The position numbers and the translations under genes are program-made. A model generated the notes under the pieces. That model saw only the letters and a program-made list of their open reading frames with translations. It had not been told where the DNA came from and did no database searches. Below are positions 1-7,245 of a stretch of 64,000 nucleotides of DNA, piece by piece. Within the stretch, counting starts at the first letter, position 1, and the number at the start of each line of letters is the position of its first letter. This stretch comes from Strigamia acuminata (lineage: Eukaryota > Arthropoda > Chilopoda > Geophilomorpha > Linotaeniidae). The stretch lies in contig OX442314.1 of NCBI GenBank assembly GCA_949358305.1, forward strand, positions 6,141,087 to 6,205,086, in the 5' to 3' direction.

Positions 1-17
1 CAAGTTTCAACATGTCT
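1..17. promoter_or_regulatory. Second, partly visible p53-type site
   Basis: The visible part reads CAAGTTT followed by CAACATGTCT. The first seven bases are the last seven of an RRRCWWGYYY half-site cut by the window edge; the second half-site has one mismatch (C at its first position). It is a direct imperfect repeat of bases 113-129. Confidence 0.4.
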
Positions 18-109
18 CAGCAATGGCACTGTTTGGAAGGGGGGATAAAACAGGAAGTGAGCGGTGCAAAGGGGAGGAGTCCTATGCTATAATTTCTTGA
101 AACCACTTG

Positions 110-129
110 GGGCAAGTTTAGACATGTCT
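110..129. promoter_or_regulatory. Perfect p53-type response element upstream of the accessory genes
   Basis: GGGCAAGTTTAGACATGTCT consists of two adjacent RRRCWWGYYY half-sites with no spacer and no mismatch. It lies 28 bases upstream of the TATA box and 69 bases upstream of the dioxygenase ATG. A second copy at the window edge (bases 1-17) matches except for one base in the visible part. Binding by a p53/p63/p73 family factor is inferred from the consensus only. Confidence 0.6.
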
Positions 130-156
130 CCGATTGGACAGCGGAAAAGGTTAACT

Positions 157-168
157 GCTATATATACC
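157..168 (+). promoter_or_regulatory. TATA box of the left gene block
   Basis: GCTATATATACC lies 30 bases before the dioxygenase ATG at 198. The same 12 bases occur in the right orientation before the polymerase gene (13,419-13,408, minus), so it is probably a shared core promoter of the element. Confidence 0.65.
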
Positions 169-197
169 AAGCTGATGTTTCTTTTGGATGAAAAAAC

Positions 198-896
198 ATG
201 GAGAAGACGACAATAGAGCCTGTTTGTTGGAAAGATATTCTCAAGCAGGATTTACACTTGCAGTATGGACTTCTATTCAACAAAGAAGTAGCTGATTCTA
301 CATTTCAAAAGCTGGAAAATGAAATCACATACTATACAGGTAGACTGAGTCAAATCAAGATTTATGGCAAGTGGATCAATATACCGAGACAACAAGTTGC
401 ATTTGGTGATGCTGGATTGAAATATTCATTTTCCGGTAATACTTTACCGGTTAAAAGTTGGACTCCTCTTTTGCGTGATTTACGAGATGCCGTTCAATTT
501 GTTACCGGACATGAATTTAACTTTGTTCTCATTAATCGTTATGCAAATGGAAACCAGACTATTGGTGAACATCGAGATGATGAGGCGGGACTTCATCCAA
601 ACGCACCAATAGCAAGCCTATCTCTAGGACAAAACAGAAACTTTGTTCTTCGTCACGTGTCTCTTAAGCGAAAGTATACTATTCGCAACTCAGTTTTACC
701 ACCAAAGCCGATTTCTCTCACATTGGAACACGGTAGCATTCTGCTAATGCACCAACCTACAAACCGTTTTTGGTATCACAGTCTTCCAAAGCAAAGTTCT
801 GCACTTCATCCGCGAATCAACTTAACTTTTAGAAACATCATTCAAAGTAAGTTCCATTTATTTAATGATATTATTATAAATGAATATTTATTTTAA
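198..896 (+). CDS. ALKBH2-like 2-oxoglutarate/Fe(II) DNA dealkylation dioxygenase
   Basis: The 232-residue protein matches the AlkB family, closest by eye to animal ALKBH2, which oxidatively removes alkyl groups from double-stranded DNA in the nucleus. The iron ligands are visible as H125-x-D127 in GEHRDDE and H194 in WYHSLP, and the 2-oxoglutarate-binding arginines as R206 and R212 in RINLTFR. The region before H125 (RYANGNQTIG) and the nucleotide-recognition part are present, so the enzyme looks complete and active. The last 16 residues, after FRNIIQ, are not family-like. They start at a perfect splice-donor hexamer, GTAAGT at 847, so the true C-terminus may differ. It is the first gene after the p53-like site and TATA box. 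It may protect element DNA from alkylation, but that role is inferred. Confidence 0.9.
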   Translation: MEKTTIEPVCWKDILKQDLHLQYGLLFNKEVADSTFQKLENEITYYTGRLSQIKIYGKWINIPRQQVAFGDAGLKYSFSGNTLPVKSWTPLLRDLRDAVQFVTGHEFNFVLINRYANGNQTIGEHRDDEAGLHPNAPIASLSLGQNRNFVLRHVSLKRKYTIRNSVLPPKPISLTLEHGSILLMHQPTNRFWYHSLPKQSSALHPRINLTFRNIIQSKFHLFNDIIINEYLF

Positions 897-909
897 TTCG
901 TGTTTTAGA

Positions 910-1569
910 ATGAATTCGGAACAATTAAAAAACGTAGGTTGTATTATTGACTTTGAGGGATTCCAGTTTGGTCCCGACTTTCTACTCAAGGAGCTCGGAG
1001 TGTGTTTTCTATACAAGGATTCTACTTTAAGTTATCACTTTCGTGTTGGACAATTCGACAAACTAGAACCAAAATGGCAAAAAGTTGCTGCTTGGTTAAA
1101 ACGCAATATCCACGGTATGAAGTTTGAAGATGGTCCTGATGATCTACCTCAAAGCTGGATTCCTTTTATCCTCACATCTTTACATATAAATTGTGTTCAG
1201 GAAGCCAACAGACCAATTATTGCATTCAAAGGTGGTCAAATTGAAAAAAAATGGTTAATCAAATGTGACATTCCATACCTCGACCTCGAATCATTGGGAT
1301 GTCCGAAATATCAGGACCTTCATTTTAATCTTGATCCTGATTCAAAACCTTTATGTCACCTTCATGAATCCTTACTTCCCTCCAAGTTAATGCACTGTCC
1401 CCAAGCTGAGTGTCTTTGCTTTAAGGAGTGGTGTATTGAAACTCAAGACCATTCTTATCTCGACGATCTTGAAGCCCTCCTTCATGGAACGGGAAATGAA
1501 AATGCGAACGGAGATGATGCGGCGAATCCGGGAACGGAAGAAAACCTTTCACAACTGGCCTGTTTCTAG
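910..1569 (+). CDS. DEDD-exonuclease-like (RNase H fold) protein of unknown function
   Basis: This 219-residue protein (the in-frame ATG at 880 would add ten residues and overlap the previous gene) starts with IIDFEGF, a D-x-E motif as in exonuclease motif I. Later come NIHGMKFEDG, IIAFKGGQIEKKWL and LDLESLGCPKY, then a Cys/His-rich tail (CHLHES, CPQAECLCFKEWC). Proteins with this motif order recur, uncharacterised, in arthropod genomes and large DNA elements. A nuclease role is an inference from the D-x-E and the later acidic residues. Its low-complexity C-terminus (from about residue 190) overlaps the BIR gene by 86 bases in another frame, so a ribosomal frameshift joining the two is possible but unproven. 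Confidence 0.6.
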   Translation: MNSEQLKNVGCIIDFEGFQFGPDFLLKELGVCFLYKDSTLSYHFRVGQFDKLEPKWQKVAAWLKRNIHGMKFEDGPDDLPQSWIPFILTSLHINCVQEANRPIIAFKGGQIEKKWLIKCDIPYLDLESLGCPKYQDLHFNLDPDSKPLCHLHESLLPSKLMHCPQAECLCFKEWCIETQDHSYLDDLEALLHGTGNENANGDDAANPGTEENLSQLACF

Positions 1570-1810
1570 ACACATCGCCGACCCTTCCACCTTAGCCCGT
1601 GCTGGATTCAGATACTTGAGTGAAAATGATCATGTTGAATGCGTCTACTGTCTCGGTCGATTAAAAGAGTGGAAACGTGGTGACATACCTCTTTTGGAAC
1701 ATTATTCTTGGTACGCCTATTGTCCATTAATGAGAATTACTTTTGAAAAAGGACTGAATGAAGAGTGCTTGATTTATAATTCCATCTATGGGTTAGATAC
1801 ACCAGGTTGA
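1484..1810 (+). CDS. Single-BIR-domain inhibitor of apoptosis protein
   Basis: This 108-residue protein is essentially one BIR domain. RKKTFHNWP opens it, LARAGFRYL follows, and the zinc ligands C53, C56, H73 and C80 have the canonical CX2CX16HX6C spacing. There is no RING finger or second BIR. BIR proteins bind caspases or pro-apoptotic peptides in the cytoplasm; many insect viruses use them to keep infected cells alive. The start chosen is the ATG at 1484; an upstream in-frame ATG at 1436 would add 16 residues that do not look like BIR sequence. It overlaps the preceding gene and ends 29 bases before the convergent protease gene. Next to a p53-like promoter site this suggests a stress-survival block. 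Confidence 0.88.
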   Translation: MEREMKMRTEMMRRIRERKKTFHNWPVSRHIADPSTLARAGFRYLSENDHVECVYCLGRLKEWKRGDIPLLEHYSWYAYCPLMRITFEKGLNEECLIYNSIYGLDTPG

Positions 1811-1839
1811 TAGAAACACCACATTTTGTAACAATTTCT

Positions 1840-2364
1840 TTATTTCTTTGTTTTACTTATTTGCACGATACAATTTTTATCATACAATGTTGACATCTTA
1901 AAATTAAAAATATGTTTAACAAATTTTGTAACTTTTTTATCATTGTAATATGGATTTCTTGGATTAAATTGATTTTTTATATAATCAAAGTCTTTTCCTT
2001 TACACCTATTATAAATAAAATAAATGCAATAATATCCACATGCGAGACTACACGGTGATTGATAGGTTTGAGTAATCCTGTTGGTTAGTTTACATCCGAT
2101 ATTTTGAATAAAAGCAGTAATTTCTTTTGCTGGTGGTTTACCAAACGAATCAAAATATTCAATCGCACCGGGTACTTTCTCATCTCGAAACAATGCTACC
2201 CAATGTTCGCCTGGTTTTGTATGGGGATGAGTATTTACAACAAACGCGCATGTTTTGTTTGTTTGTTGCGATGAGGATAGCAAATCAATTGGATATACAC
2301 CCTTAAAAATTTGCCTCGTCACTGAATTCTTAGATAAAATCTCCGTTATTTGGAGCGTGTTCAT
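1840..2364 (-). CDS. Adenain-like cysteine protease (virion maturation)
   Basis: The 174-residue protein is a C5/ULP1-fold protease of the type that processes adenovirus and Polinton virion precursors. The catalytic set is visible: H54 in GEHW, D72 in EYFDSFG, Q102 in YQSPCS and C109 in SLACGYYC. Length is slightly short of adenain. The stop codon is embedded in an AATAAA on the minus strand (1844-1839), so this hexamer probably ends the minus-strand transcript. It is the last of four minus-strand virion genes in the order penton, core, capsid, protease, separated by only 2-9 bases or overlapping. Confidence 0.9.
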   Translation of the reverse strand: MNTLQITEILSKNSVTRQIFKGVYPIDLLSSSQQTNKTCAFVVNTHPHTKPGEHWVALFRDEKVPGAIEYFDSFGKPPAKEITAFIQNIGCKLTNRITQTYQSPCSLACGYYCIYFIYNRCKGKDFDYIKNQFNPRNPYYNDKKVTKFVKHIFNFKMSTLYDKNCIVQISKTKK

Positions 2365-2372
2365 ACCTTGAG

Positions 2373-3710
2373 TTAAAATTCAGTAATGATATTCCTTGCT
2401 CTATCAATCTCCAGTATGGATTGATATTCCGCCAGTACTAATACGGTTATGGTTGCAGTTAAGGCTTTATTAAATCTCATTTCAATCCTAACATTTCCTT
2501 GTTTTACTAAATTCAAATGTGGTTGACCGGCGGATGCATCTTGCGTTAAATCAAATCCAAATAAAACATTTCCGCCTAAACAATAATCAGTATACGAAAT
2601 GCCTAATCCTAAATCTTTATCTGCTCTATTCATAGTTTGGTATAAGGTAATAAATTCACGAGCTGCTTGTCCTTTTGCAAAATCTGGCTTATATGGACTC
2701 ATTGGTACTCCTTTTCCATCCAAAAATACTTGAAGAAAATTTATTCCTTGGTTTTCAAAATTATACGGATTACTGGCATATGATCCGCAGTAGGCAGTGT
2801 TTTTCACAAGACCAATAATCAATCGGGATGGATATTGACCGAGAAATGCATTATCAATCATAGCAGTTTGCGATCCTGTAGCAATTGTAAATGTCTTAAC
2901 TTCTACCCTTCTAATGGGATATTTTGCATTACGTTGCTCTAATGCTTGATGATGAGCTAAGAGTACACTAGCGCTAGGAACTATCTTTTTTACAAATAAA
3001 GTTGCATCATTTATAACTGTTTTATAGGCCGCCCCTTCCTTTTTTGAAATTAAACTAAATGCATCATTTTGTCTAGTAAGTGTAATTCGCAAGTCAACAT
3101 TATTTATGAGATAATGTGGTTGAGAAAAGATATCGCAGTGAAGTCTTCCAAACATCTGTAATTTTCCACAATCACCATCCTGCATGAGTCGATGATATCG
3201 TTTATAAATTCCAAACTCCTCGTTAAAATCTGCTACTGTTGGATCTAAATCATCAAATGATCCTCCTGTATCCTCATAATACATCTCCACTGTTTTATAA
3301 CTCTTTTTGGCATCATTTGAAAAACTGAGAATTGTTTCGAGATAACTTCTATAACAATAATTTGAATCGGAAGCTGACACTAGCTTATCATTTAGTCTAA
3401 CATCTATTTGACTGAACAATGAATGTAGGAATAAATTTGTAGGAGAAACCTTAGCTGTTTTTGTAATTACAGCCCCAGCACCATCGGTTACAGTTACATT
3501 TAGTAACAAGTATGTTTGACTCAAGTCAATGTACGTATCAGCAGTACCCTTGATTGAAAAATCTAATGGCTGTCCTGCAGTTACGGCTGTAATTGGATGG
3601 TATTCACTCCAATAATTATCTTCCACAGTTATTTGTGTGAGTGGTAATCCAAAAATGTCTAGTTCTGGAGTCGCGCCTTCGGCAGATGATTCATGGGGAA
3701 ATTGCGGCAT
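2373..3710 (-). CDS. Major capsid protein (double jelly-roll, hexon-like)
   Basis: The 445-residue protein has the typical length and order of Polinton/adintovirus major capsid proteins. It has an N-terminal arm followed by YHPITAVTAGQPLDFSI, a conserved strand FLHSLFSQIDVRLND, and a C-terminal strand set ending with LAEYQSILEIDRARNI. These proteins form trimeric capsomers of icosahedral virions. It sits between the core protein and protease genes in the minus-strand virion cluster. I identify it from remembered family features and gene order; a fold prediction should return two jelly rolls. Confidence 0.88.
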   Translation of the reverse strand: MPQFPHESSAEGATPELDIFGLPLTQITVEDNYWSEYHPITAVTAGQPLDFSIKGTADTYIDLSQTYLLLNVTVTDGAGAVITKTAKVSPTNLFLHSLFSQIDVRLNDKLVSASDSNYCYRSYLETILSFSNDAKKSYKTVEMYYEDTGGSFDDLDPTVADFNEEFGIYKRYHRLMQDGDCGKLQMFGRLHCDIFSQPHYLINNVDLRITLTRQNDAFSLISKKEGAAYKTVINDATLFVKKIVPSASVLLAHHQALEQRNAKYPIRRVEVKTFTIATGSQTAMIDNAFLGQYPSRLIIGLVKNTAYCGSYASNPYNFENQGINFLQVFLDGKGVPMSPYKPDFAKGQAAREFITLYQTMNRADKDLGLGISYTDYCLGGNVLFGFDLTQDASAGQPHLNLVKQGNVRIEMRFNKALTATITVLVLAEYQSILEIDRARNIITEF

Positions 3711-3712
3711 GG

Positions 3713-4276
3713 CTAATCAAATATGTCAGGTCCAAGAAGTGAAGTTTTCCTTTTGCAGGACTTCCTACGCACGTTCTTCTTCGGTCGAGTTCGTCTCTTA
3801 GACTGATTCTTTTGTTTGGTTACACGTCTTTTCTTTTGTTTACCATCCATCCGCTTTTGTTTGCCTCCTTTCTGTACACCAATCTTTTTTAAAAAATCCG
3901 ATTTGGTTCGAACAACCTGATCTTTAAATGCATTTCCAAATTTTCTCTTGTTTACACGCATATCGGAAATTACGTCTAATCCTCTCTTCAAACCATACGT
4001 TGCTGCATCCAACGCTCCACTTCTCACAAAAGGCTTTACAATTCGAAATGCGTCACTTATAAGTGAACCCAAACCATGTCCTTGTTGATAGCGAGATCCT
4101 ACAAATATAGGAAGATCTGCTCCACCTATTTGCGCATGATTTGAGCAATATCTATCCATGCAGATTTGAGGGTTGTGTTCATAGTGAAATCTCATCTTGT
4201 CAATCCAATCTCTTCCTGAAGTGTAACGTTGCAACGACACGTCCAAACTCGAATGGTACTTTTTCTCCGGTGTCAC
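3713..4276 (-). CDS. Basic virion core/minor capsid protein (pX/pVI-like)
   Basis: This 187-residue protein has a short hydrophilic leader, a Gly-rich segment around residues 50-70 (QQGHGLGSLISDAF) and a helical segment ending KRGLDVISDMR. Residues from about 128 onward form a Lys/Arg-rich tail. That order matches the conserved pX/pVI-like core protein of Polintons, which is packaged with DNA and probably cleaved by the element's protease. Its first 77 bases overlap the end of the penton gene in another frame. A later start is possible; the family match begins near the Gly-rich segment. Confidence 0.72.
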   Translation of the reverse strand: MTPEKKYHSSLDVSLQRYTSGRDWIDKMRFHYEHNPQICMDRYCSNHAQIGGADLPIFVGSRYQQGHGLGSLISDAFRIVKPFVRSGALDAATYGLKRGLDVISDMRVNKRKFGNAFKDQVVRTKSDFLKKIGVQKGGKQKRMDGKQKKRRVTKQKNQSKRRTRPKKNVRRKSCKRKTSLLGPDIFD

Positions 4277-5330
4277 CCCTTATAAGCACTTGTATGGATT
4301 CAAATTGCAATTTTGCCAGCGGTTTATAATGTGGATTTTCAAAAGTTTGGGAGATGTATTGTCCTCGCTCTTTTCCTTGAATCTGTATTATTCTTAACAG
4401 TGGCGCTAAAGTATCCCCAACAATGTTTGGTTGTATTAGATTGCAATACAAGTACATATGATATAGTCCAACTTGTTCATCCATTTTATGAAAAGCTTCT
4501 GTTGTTTTTGTAATTACACGCAAATCATTAAAACCGAGAGTTGATGCCAAGGCTTTATCAAGAACCAGCTTGGTGTTAATTGGCAAGTTAATCTCAATTT
4601 TCTTTGATGATATATTAAAACTAAATGGTGCTTTATCAATAACTACGAGTGCTTTAAGATTTAAAGCATCTACTAATTGATCAGGTCCCGAATAATTTCC
4701 AGGTTTCAAGCTTTGTTTCTGTTTACCATCAGTCTCCTTTTCAATTGATAAATTCCAATTTTTATCATTGATAAGATTTGGTGTGAGACGTGGAGAATCA
4801 CGAGCCGTCTTGGATTCATCAGCGTAAAAATCATCATCTTCATCTTTCACAAAACCTAACACATATGCCAGCCTCTGCGGGATCATGACTTGAAACTTAG
4901 GCATAATTATTATTTCAAATCTTAAACGAGTGGAATTCCAGTGAAATTTAATTCCTAATTTTTGCAATGCTTTGTCAAGATCTTTAACTTTCTCATCTTT
5001 CTTGGTTGGAGATGTTAAATTATTATTTAAAAAGTTAAGAAACTCGGATATTAGCTTATTCTGCGGTAGGGATGCATCCACAAATTTGAATGGTGGAAAT
5101 TTGATTGCATTGACTTCATCCTTTAGTATTCGAAAATCGGCACCTCGGGGCAATAGAGCAGTACTCCAGCTTCTTAGATAAAGGAATTCAACCAGACCCA
5201 CTTCCCAATTTTCATCTAAATTAATATATGATGGTAATTGCGTATGAAATTCCGTTAATGTATTATTCGGGTAATAATCTAAGCTGCTATTTGATGGAAG
5301 ACTCACATAGAAACTCTGTTCCGGATCCAT
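4200..5330 (-). CDS. Minor capsid (penton-like) protein
   Basis: The 376-residue protein begins with FYVSLPSNSSLDYYPNNTL, followed by TEFHTQLPSYI and WEVGLVEFLY. This start is characteristic of Polinton minor capsid (single jelly-roll penton) proteins. The C-terminal part, including GDTLAPLLRIIQIQG and a closing GRVVATLHFRK, is also family-like. It would form the capsid vertices. It is the first gene of the minus-strand virion cluster, divergent from the packaging ATPase with 53 bases between the start codons. That gap holds an inverted repeat. Confidence 0.85.
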   Translation of the reverse strand: MDPEQSFYVSLPSNSSLDYYPNNTLTEFHTQLPSYINLDENWEVGLVEFLYLRSWSTALLPRGADFRILKDEVNAIKFPPFKFVDASLPQNKLISEFLNFLNNNLTSPTKKDEKVKDLDKALQKLGIKFHWNSTRLRFEIIIMPKFQVMIPQRLAYVLGFVKDEDDDFYADESKTARDSPRLTPNLINDKNWNLSIEKETDGKQKQSLKPGNYSGPDQLVDALNLKALVVIDKAPFSFNISSKKIEINLPINTKLVLDKALASTLGFNDLRVITKTTEAFHKMDEQVGLYHMYLYCNLIQPNIVGDTLAPLLRIIQIQGKERGQYISQTFENPHYKPLAKLQFESIQVLIRGDTGEKVPFEFGRVVATLHFRKRLD

Positions 5331-5356
5331 GCCTGCTCACTTCTGATTGCATCATT

Positions 5357-5372
5357 GAGGTGACATCACCTC
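5357..5372. promoter_or_regulatory. Inverted repeat in the divergent penton/ATPase promoter
   Basis: GAGGTGA-CA-TCACCTC is a perfect 7-base inverted repeat with a two-base spacer, central in the 53-base gap between the two divergent start codons. An AT-rich TTATATGA follows it on the ATPase side. It may bind a dimeric regulator controlling both transcripts; that is inferred from symmetry and position only. Confidence 0.4.
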
Positions 5373-5383
5373 TTATATGAACA

Positions 5384-5983
5384 ATGTTTCATCATCCATT
5401 TAATGCTATTATTTCTGGAAGTTCGGGTACGGGCAAAACGGAGATATGCAAGAAAATCATCCGAAATGCGAGTAAAATGATTGATCCACCCCCACAAGAT
5501 ATTTGCTGGTACTATTCAATATGGCAACCATGGTACATCGAATTTCCCAATGTGCAGTTCCACGAAGGATTACCCAATTTAAAGACTTTGGATTCATCAA
5601 CGAGAAAGCTTTTCATCATTGACGATCAAATGGAAAATTTAAATCAAGAGATTGGGTTATTGTGGACTAAATATTCGCACCATACGAGCACTAGTGTATT
5701 TTATTTGTGCCAAAACATATTTCATCAAAGCAAATATCAACGAACTTTATCATTAAATAGTCACTATTTAATCCTTTTTCGAAATCCCAGAGATATGAAT
5801 CAAATTGCAAAAGTAGGGAGTCAAATGTTCCCACAGCGAGGTAAATTTTTCATGTCAGCATTTAACGATGCAACAGCGCAAAGTTTTGGATATTTATTAA
5901 TTGATTTGAAACCGGATACACCCCAAGATCAAAGAGTGAAGACTAATATATTTCCGGATGAATATACTATAGTTTACATATAG
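5384..5983 (+). CDS. DNA-packaging ATPase (FtsK/HerA type, A32-like)
   Basis: The 199-residue ATPase has a Walker A motif GSSGTGKT at residues 12-19 and a Walker B strand LFIIDD at residues 76-81. The later CQNIFH segment is at the position of the sensor motif. The length is right for the compact Polinton packaging ATPases, which pump the genome into the capsid. It heads a plus-strand run of four genes; the next ATG is nine bases after its stop. Confidence 0.9.
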   Translation: MFHHPFNAIISGSSGTGKTEICKKIIRNASKMIDPPPQDICWYYSIWQPWYIEFPNVQFHEGLPNLKTLDSSTRKLFIIDDQMENLNQEIGLLWTKYSHHTSTSVFYLCQNIFHQSKYQRTLSLNSHYLILFRNPRDMNQIAKVGSQMFPQRGKFFMSAFNDATAQSFGYLLIDLKPDTPQDQRVKTNIFPDEYTIVYI

Positions 5984-5992
5984 ATTCCACCA

Positions 5993-6328
5993 ATGAAACG
6001 AGTAAGACGTCACGCTAATGTGCTCCGGGCCATTCCCGATTTAAATAAGAGACAAATCAAGGATTTTCTCAAACATTCTAACGATGATTTCTGTAAAACC
6101 ATCTGTGAAATTTGTTTAAACATTATAAAAGGTACAATTAAGTTAGGAGCAAATCAGAAACAATCACTTTATCGAAGGAGAAGGTTGTTAAGAAAATTGG
6201 CCACTCCTACATCTTCATTCAAACAAAGACGGAACTTGGTCATTCAAACTGGTGGATTTTTACCACAACTACTCGCCCCAATTATTGGAGCATTAGTAGG
6301 TAAACTAATTAGTAAACGAAATGGCTAG
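5993..6328 (+). CDS. Small basic protein with hydrophobic C-terminus (membrane-active-like virion protein)
   Basis: This 111-residue protein has a basic N-terminus with MKRVRRHANVLRAIP, a Cys-containing helix and an Arg-rich centre. The C-terminus is glycine-flanked and hydrophobic (FLPQLLAPIIGALVGKLISK). Small proteins of this shape stand between ATPase and integrase genes in many Polintons and adintoviruses and have been compared with membrane-lytic virion peptides. That function is not proven here. It overlaps the next gene by eight bases. Confidence 0.65.
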   Translation: MKRVRRHANVLRAIPDLNKRQIKDFLKHSNDDFCKTICEICLNIIKGTIKLGANQKQSLYRRRRLLRKLATPTSSFKQRRNLVIQTGGFLPQLLAPIIGALVGKLISKRNG

Positions 6329-7205
6329 GAAAATGGTTTTAGTACCGCAGGAAATGATGTCATCTTTACAATATTTGAAAAAGAACTATGATGATATTGA
6401 TCCGCAATATCAAAAATTGCAAAAGATTGAATCGTCAATAGAGGAAATTTTCAATGATGCAAACTTGAATGATGAAATGAAAGCTAAACTTATATCGACA
6501 CTTCAATCTCAATTTGGAAACTTCAAACAGAAGCTAATGAAACAATTAAATGCACCAAAAACTGTTACTATATCACCTCCAGCTCAATCCACATCTCCAC
6601 CTCAATCACCACCACCAATTGTTTCGCACTTATCCACATCTCAATCGCCATTTGTTCTTCAACCATTGGATAAAATAATGTTGAATAAAATGTCAAAAGA
6701 TCAAAAGAAACAAGCTATTGCGTTAATGGAAGTTATGAATTTGAATCCAAGGTTGAAATGGAGCAATCTATCGGAAATGATTATAGATGGAGTAAAAATT
6801 CCAAATACAACCAAAGCTGATCTTATAAACTATGCCATAAGAAACCGCCCGAAGCAAAATGTAATTCCTATTGGTCAGTCAGAGTATATTAAAATTTTGA
6901 TTGATTCAAATGTACCAAAAGAATACATTATCAACAAGAATTTAAGAAAGGAATTAATTAGACCGATGAGCACTTCAACTCCCACAATTACTCGGGACAT
7001 TCATAGAGATTCATTAAGTGGAAATGAGTCCATCCTCAATAATCAAACACTATCAGATCAAGAGCTGGCAGACCTAGAGTACAGTTGGGCCCATTACGGA
7101 ACACCAAACAAAACTTCAAGATTTCATCAAGACCGAGACGAGAGTGCATTTAAATATAAAACACCAAGTTCCGGTTCACAAAAAAGGAAAAAAATAAAGA
7201 AATAA
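6321..7205 (+). CDS. Conserved Polinton protein with helical N-terminus and Pro/Ser-rich linker
   Basis: The 294-residue protein starts with ARKMVLVPQEMMSSLQ, then a charged helical segment (NLNDEMKAKLISTLQSQF) like that of an unnamed family common in Polintons. A Pro/Ser/Gln-rich linker follows at about residues 85-115, then a second helical region and a polar C-terminus ending in a Lys-rich tract that could be a nuclear signal. No enzyme motif is seen. Its position between virion genes and integrase suggests a virion or assembly role, but this is inference. Confidence 0.6.
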   Translation: MARKMVLVPQEMMSSLQYLKKNYDDIDPQYQKLQKIESSIEEIFNDANLNDEMKAKLISTLQSQFGNFKQKLMKQLNAPKTVTISPPAQSTSPPQSPPPIVSHLSTSQSPFVLQPLDKIMLNKMSKDQKKQAIALMEVMNLNPRLKWSNLSEMIIDGVKIPNTTKADLINYAIRNRPKQNVIPIGQSEYIKILIDSNVPKEYIINKNLRKELIRPMSTSTPTITRDIHRDSLSGNESILNNQTLSDQELADLEYSWAHYGTPNKTSRFHQDRDESAFKYKTPSSGSQKRKKIKK

Positions 7206-7245
7206 ACAGCATATCTAGGAGCATAGAACAAAGGTAGAAAAACAT

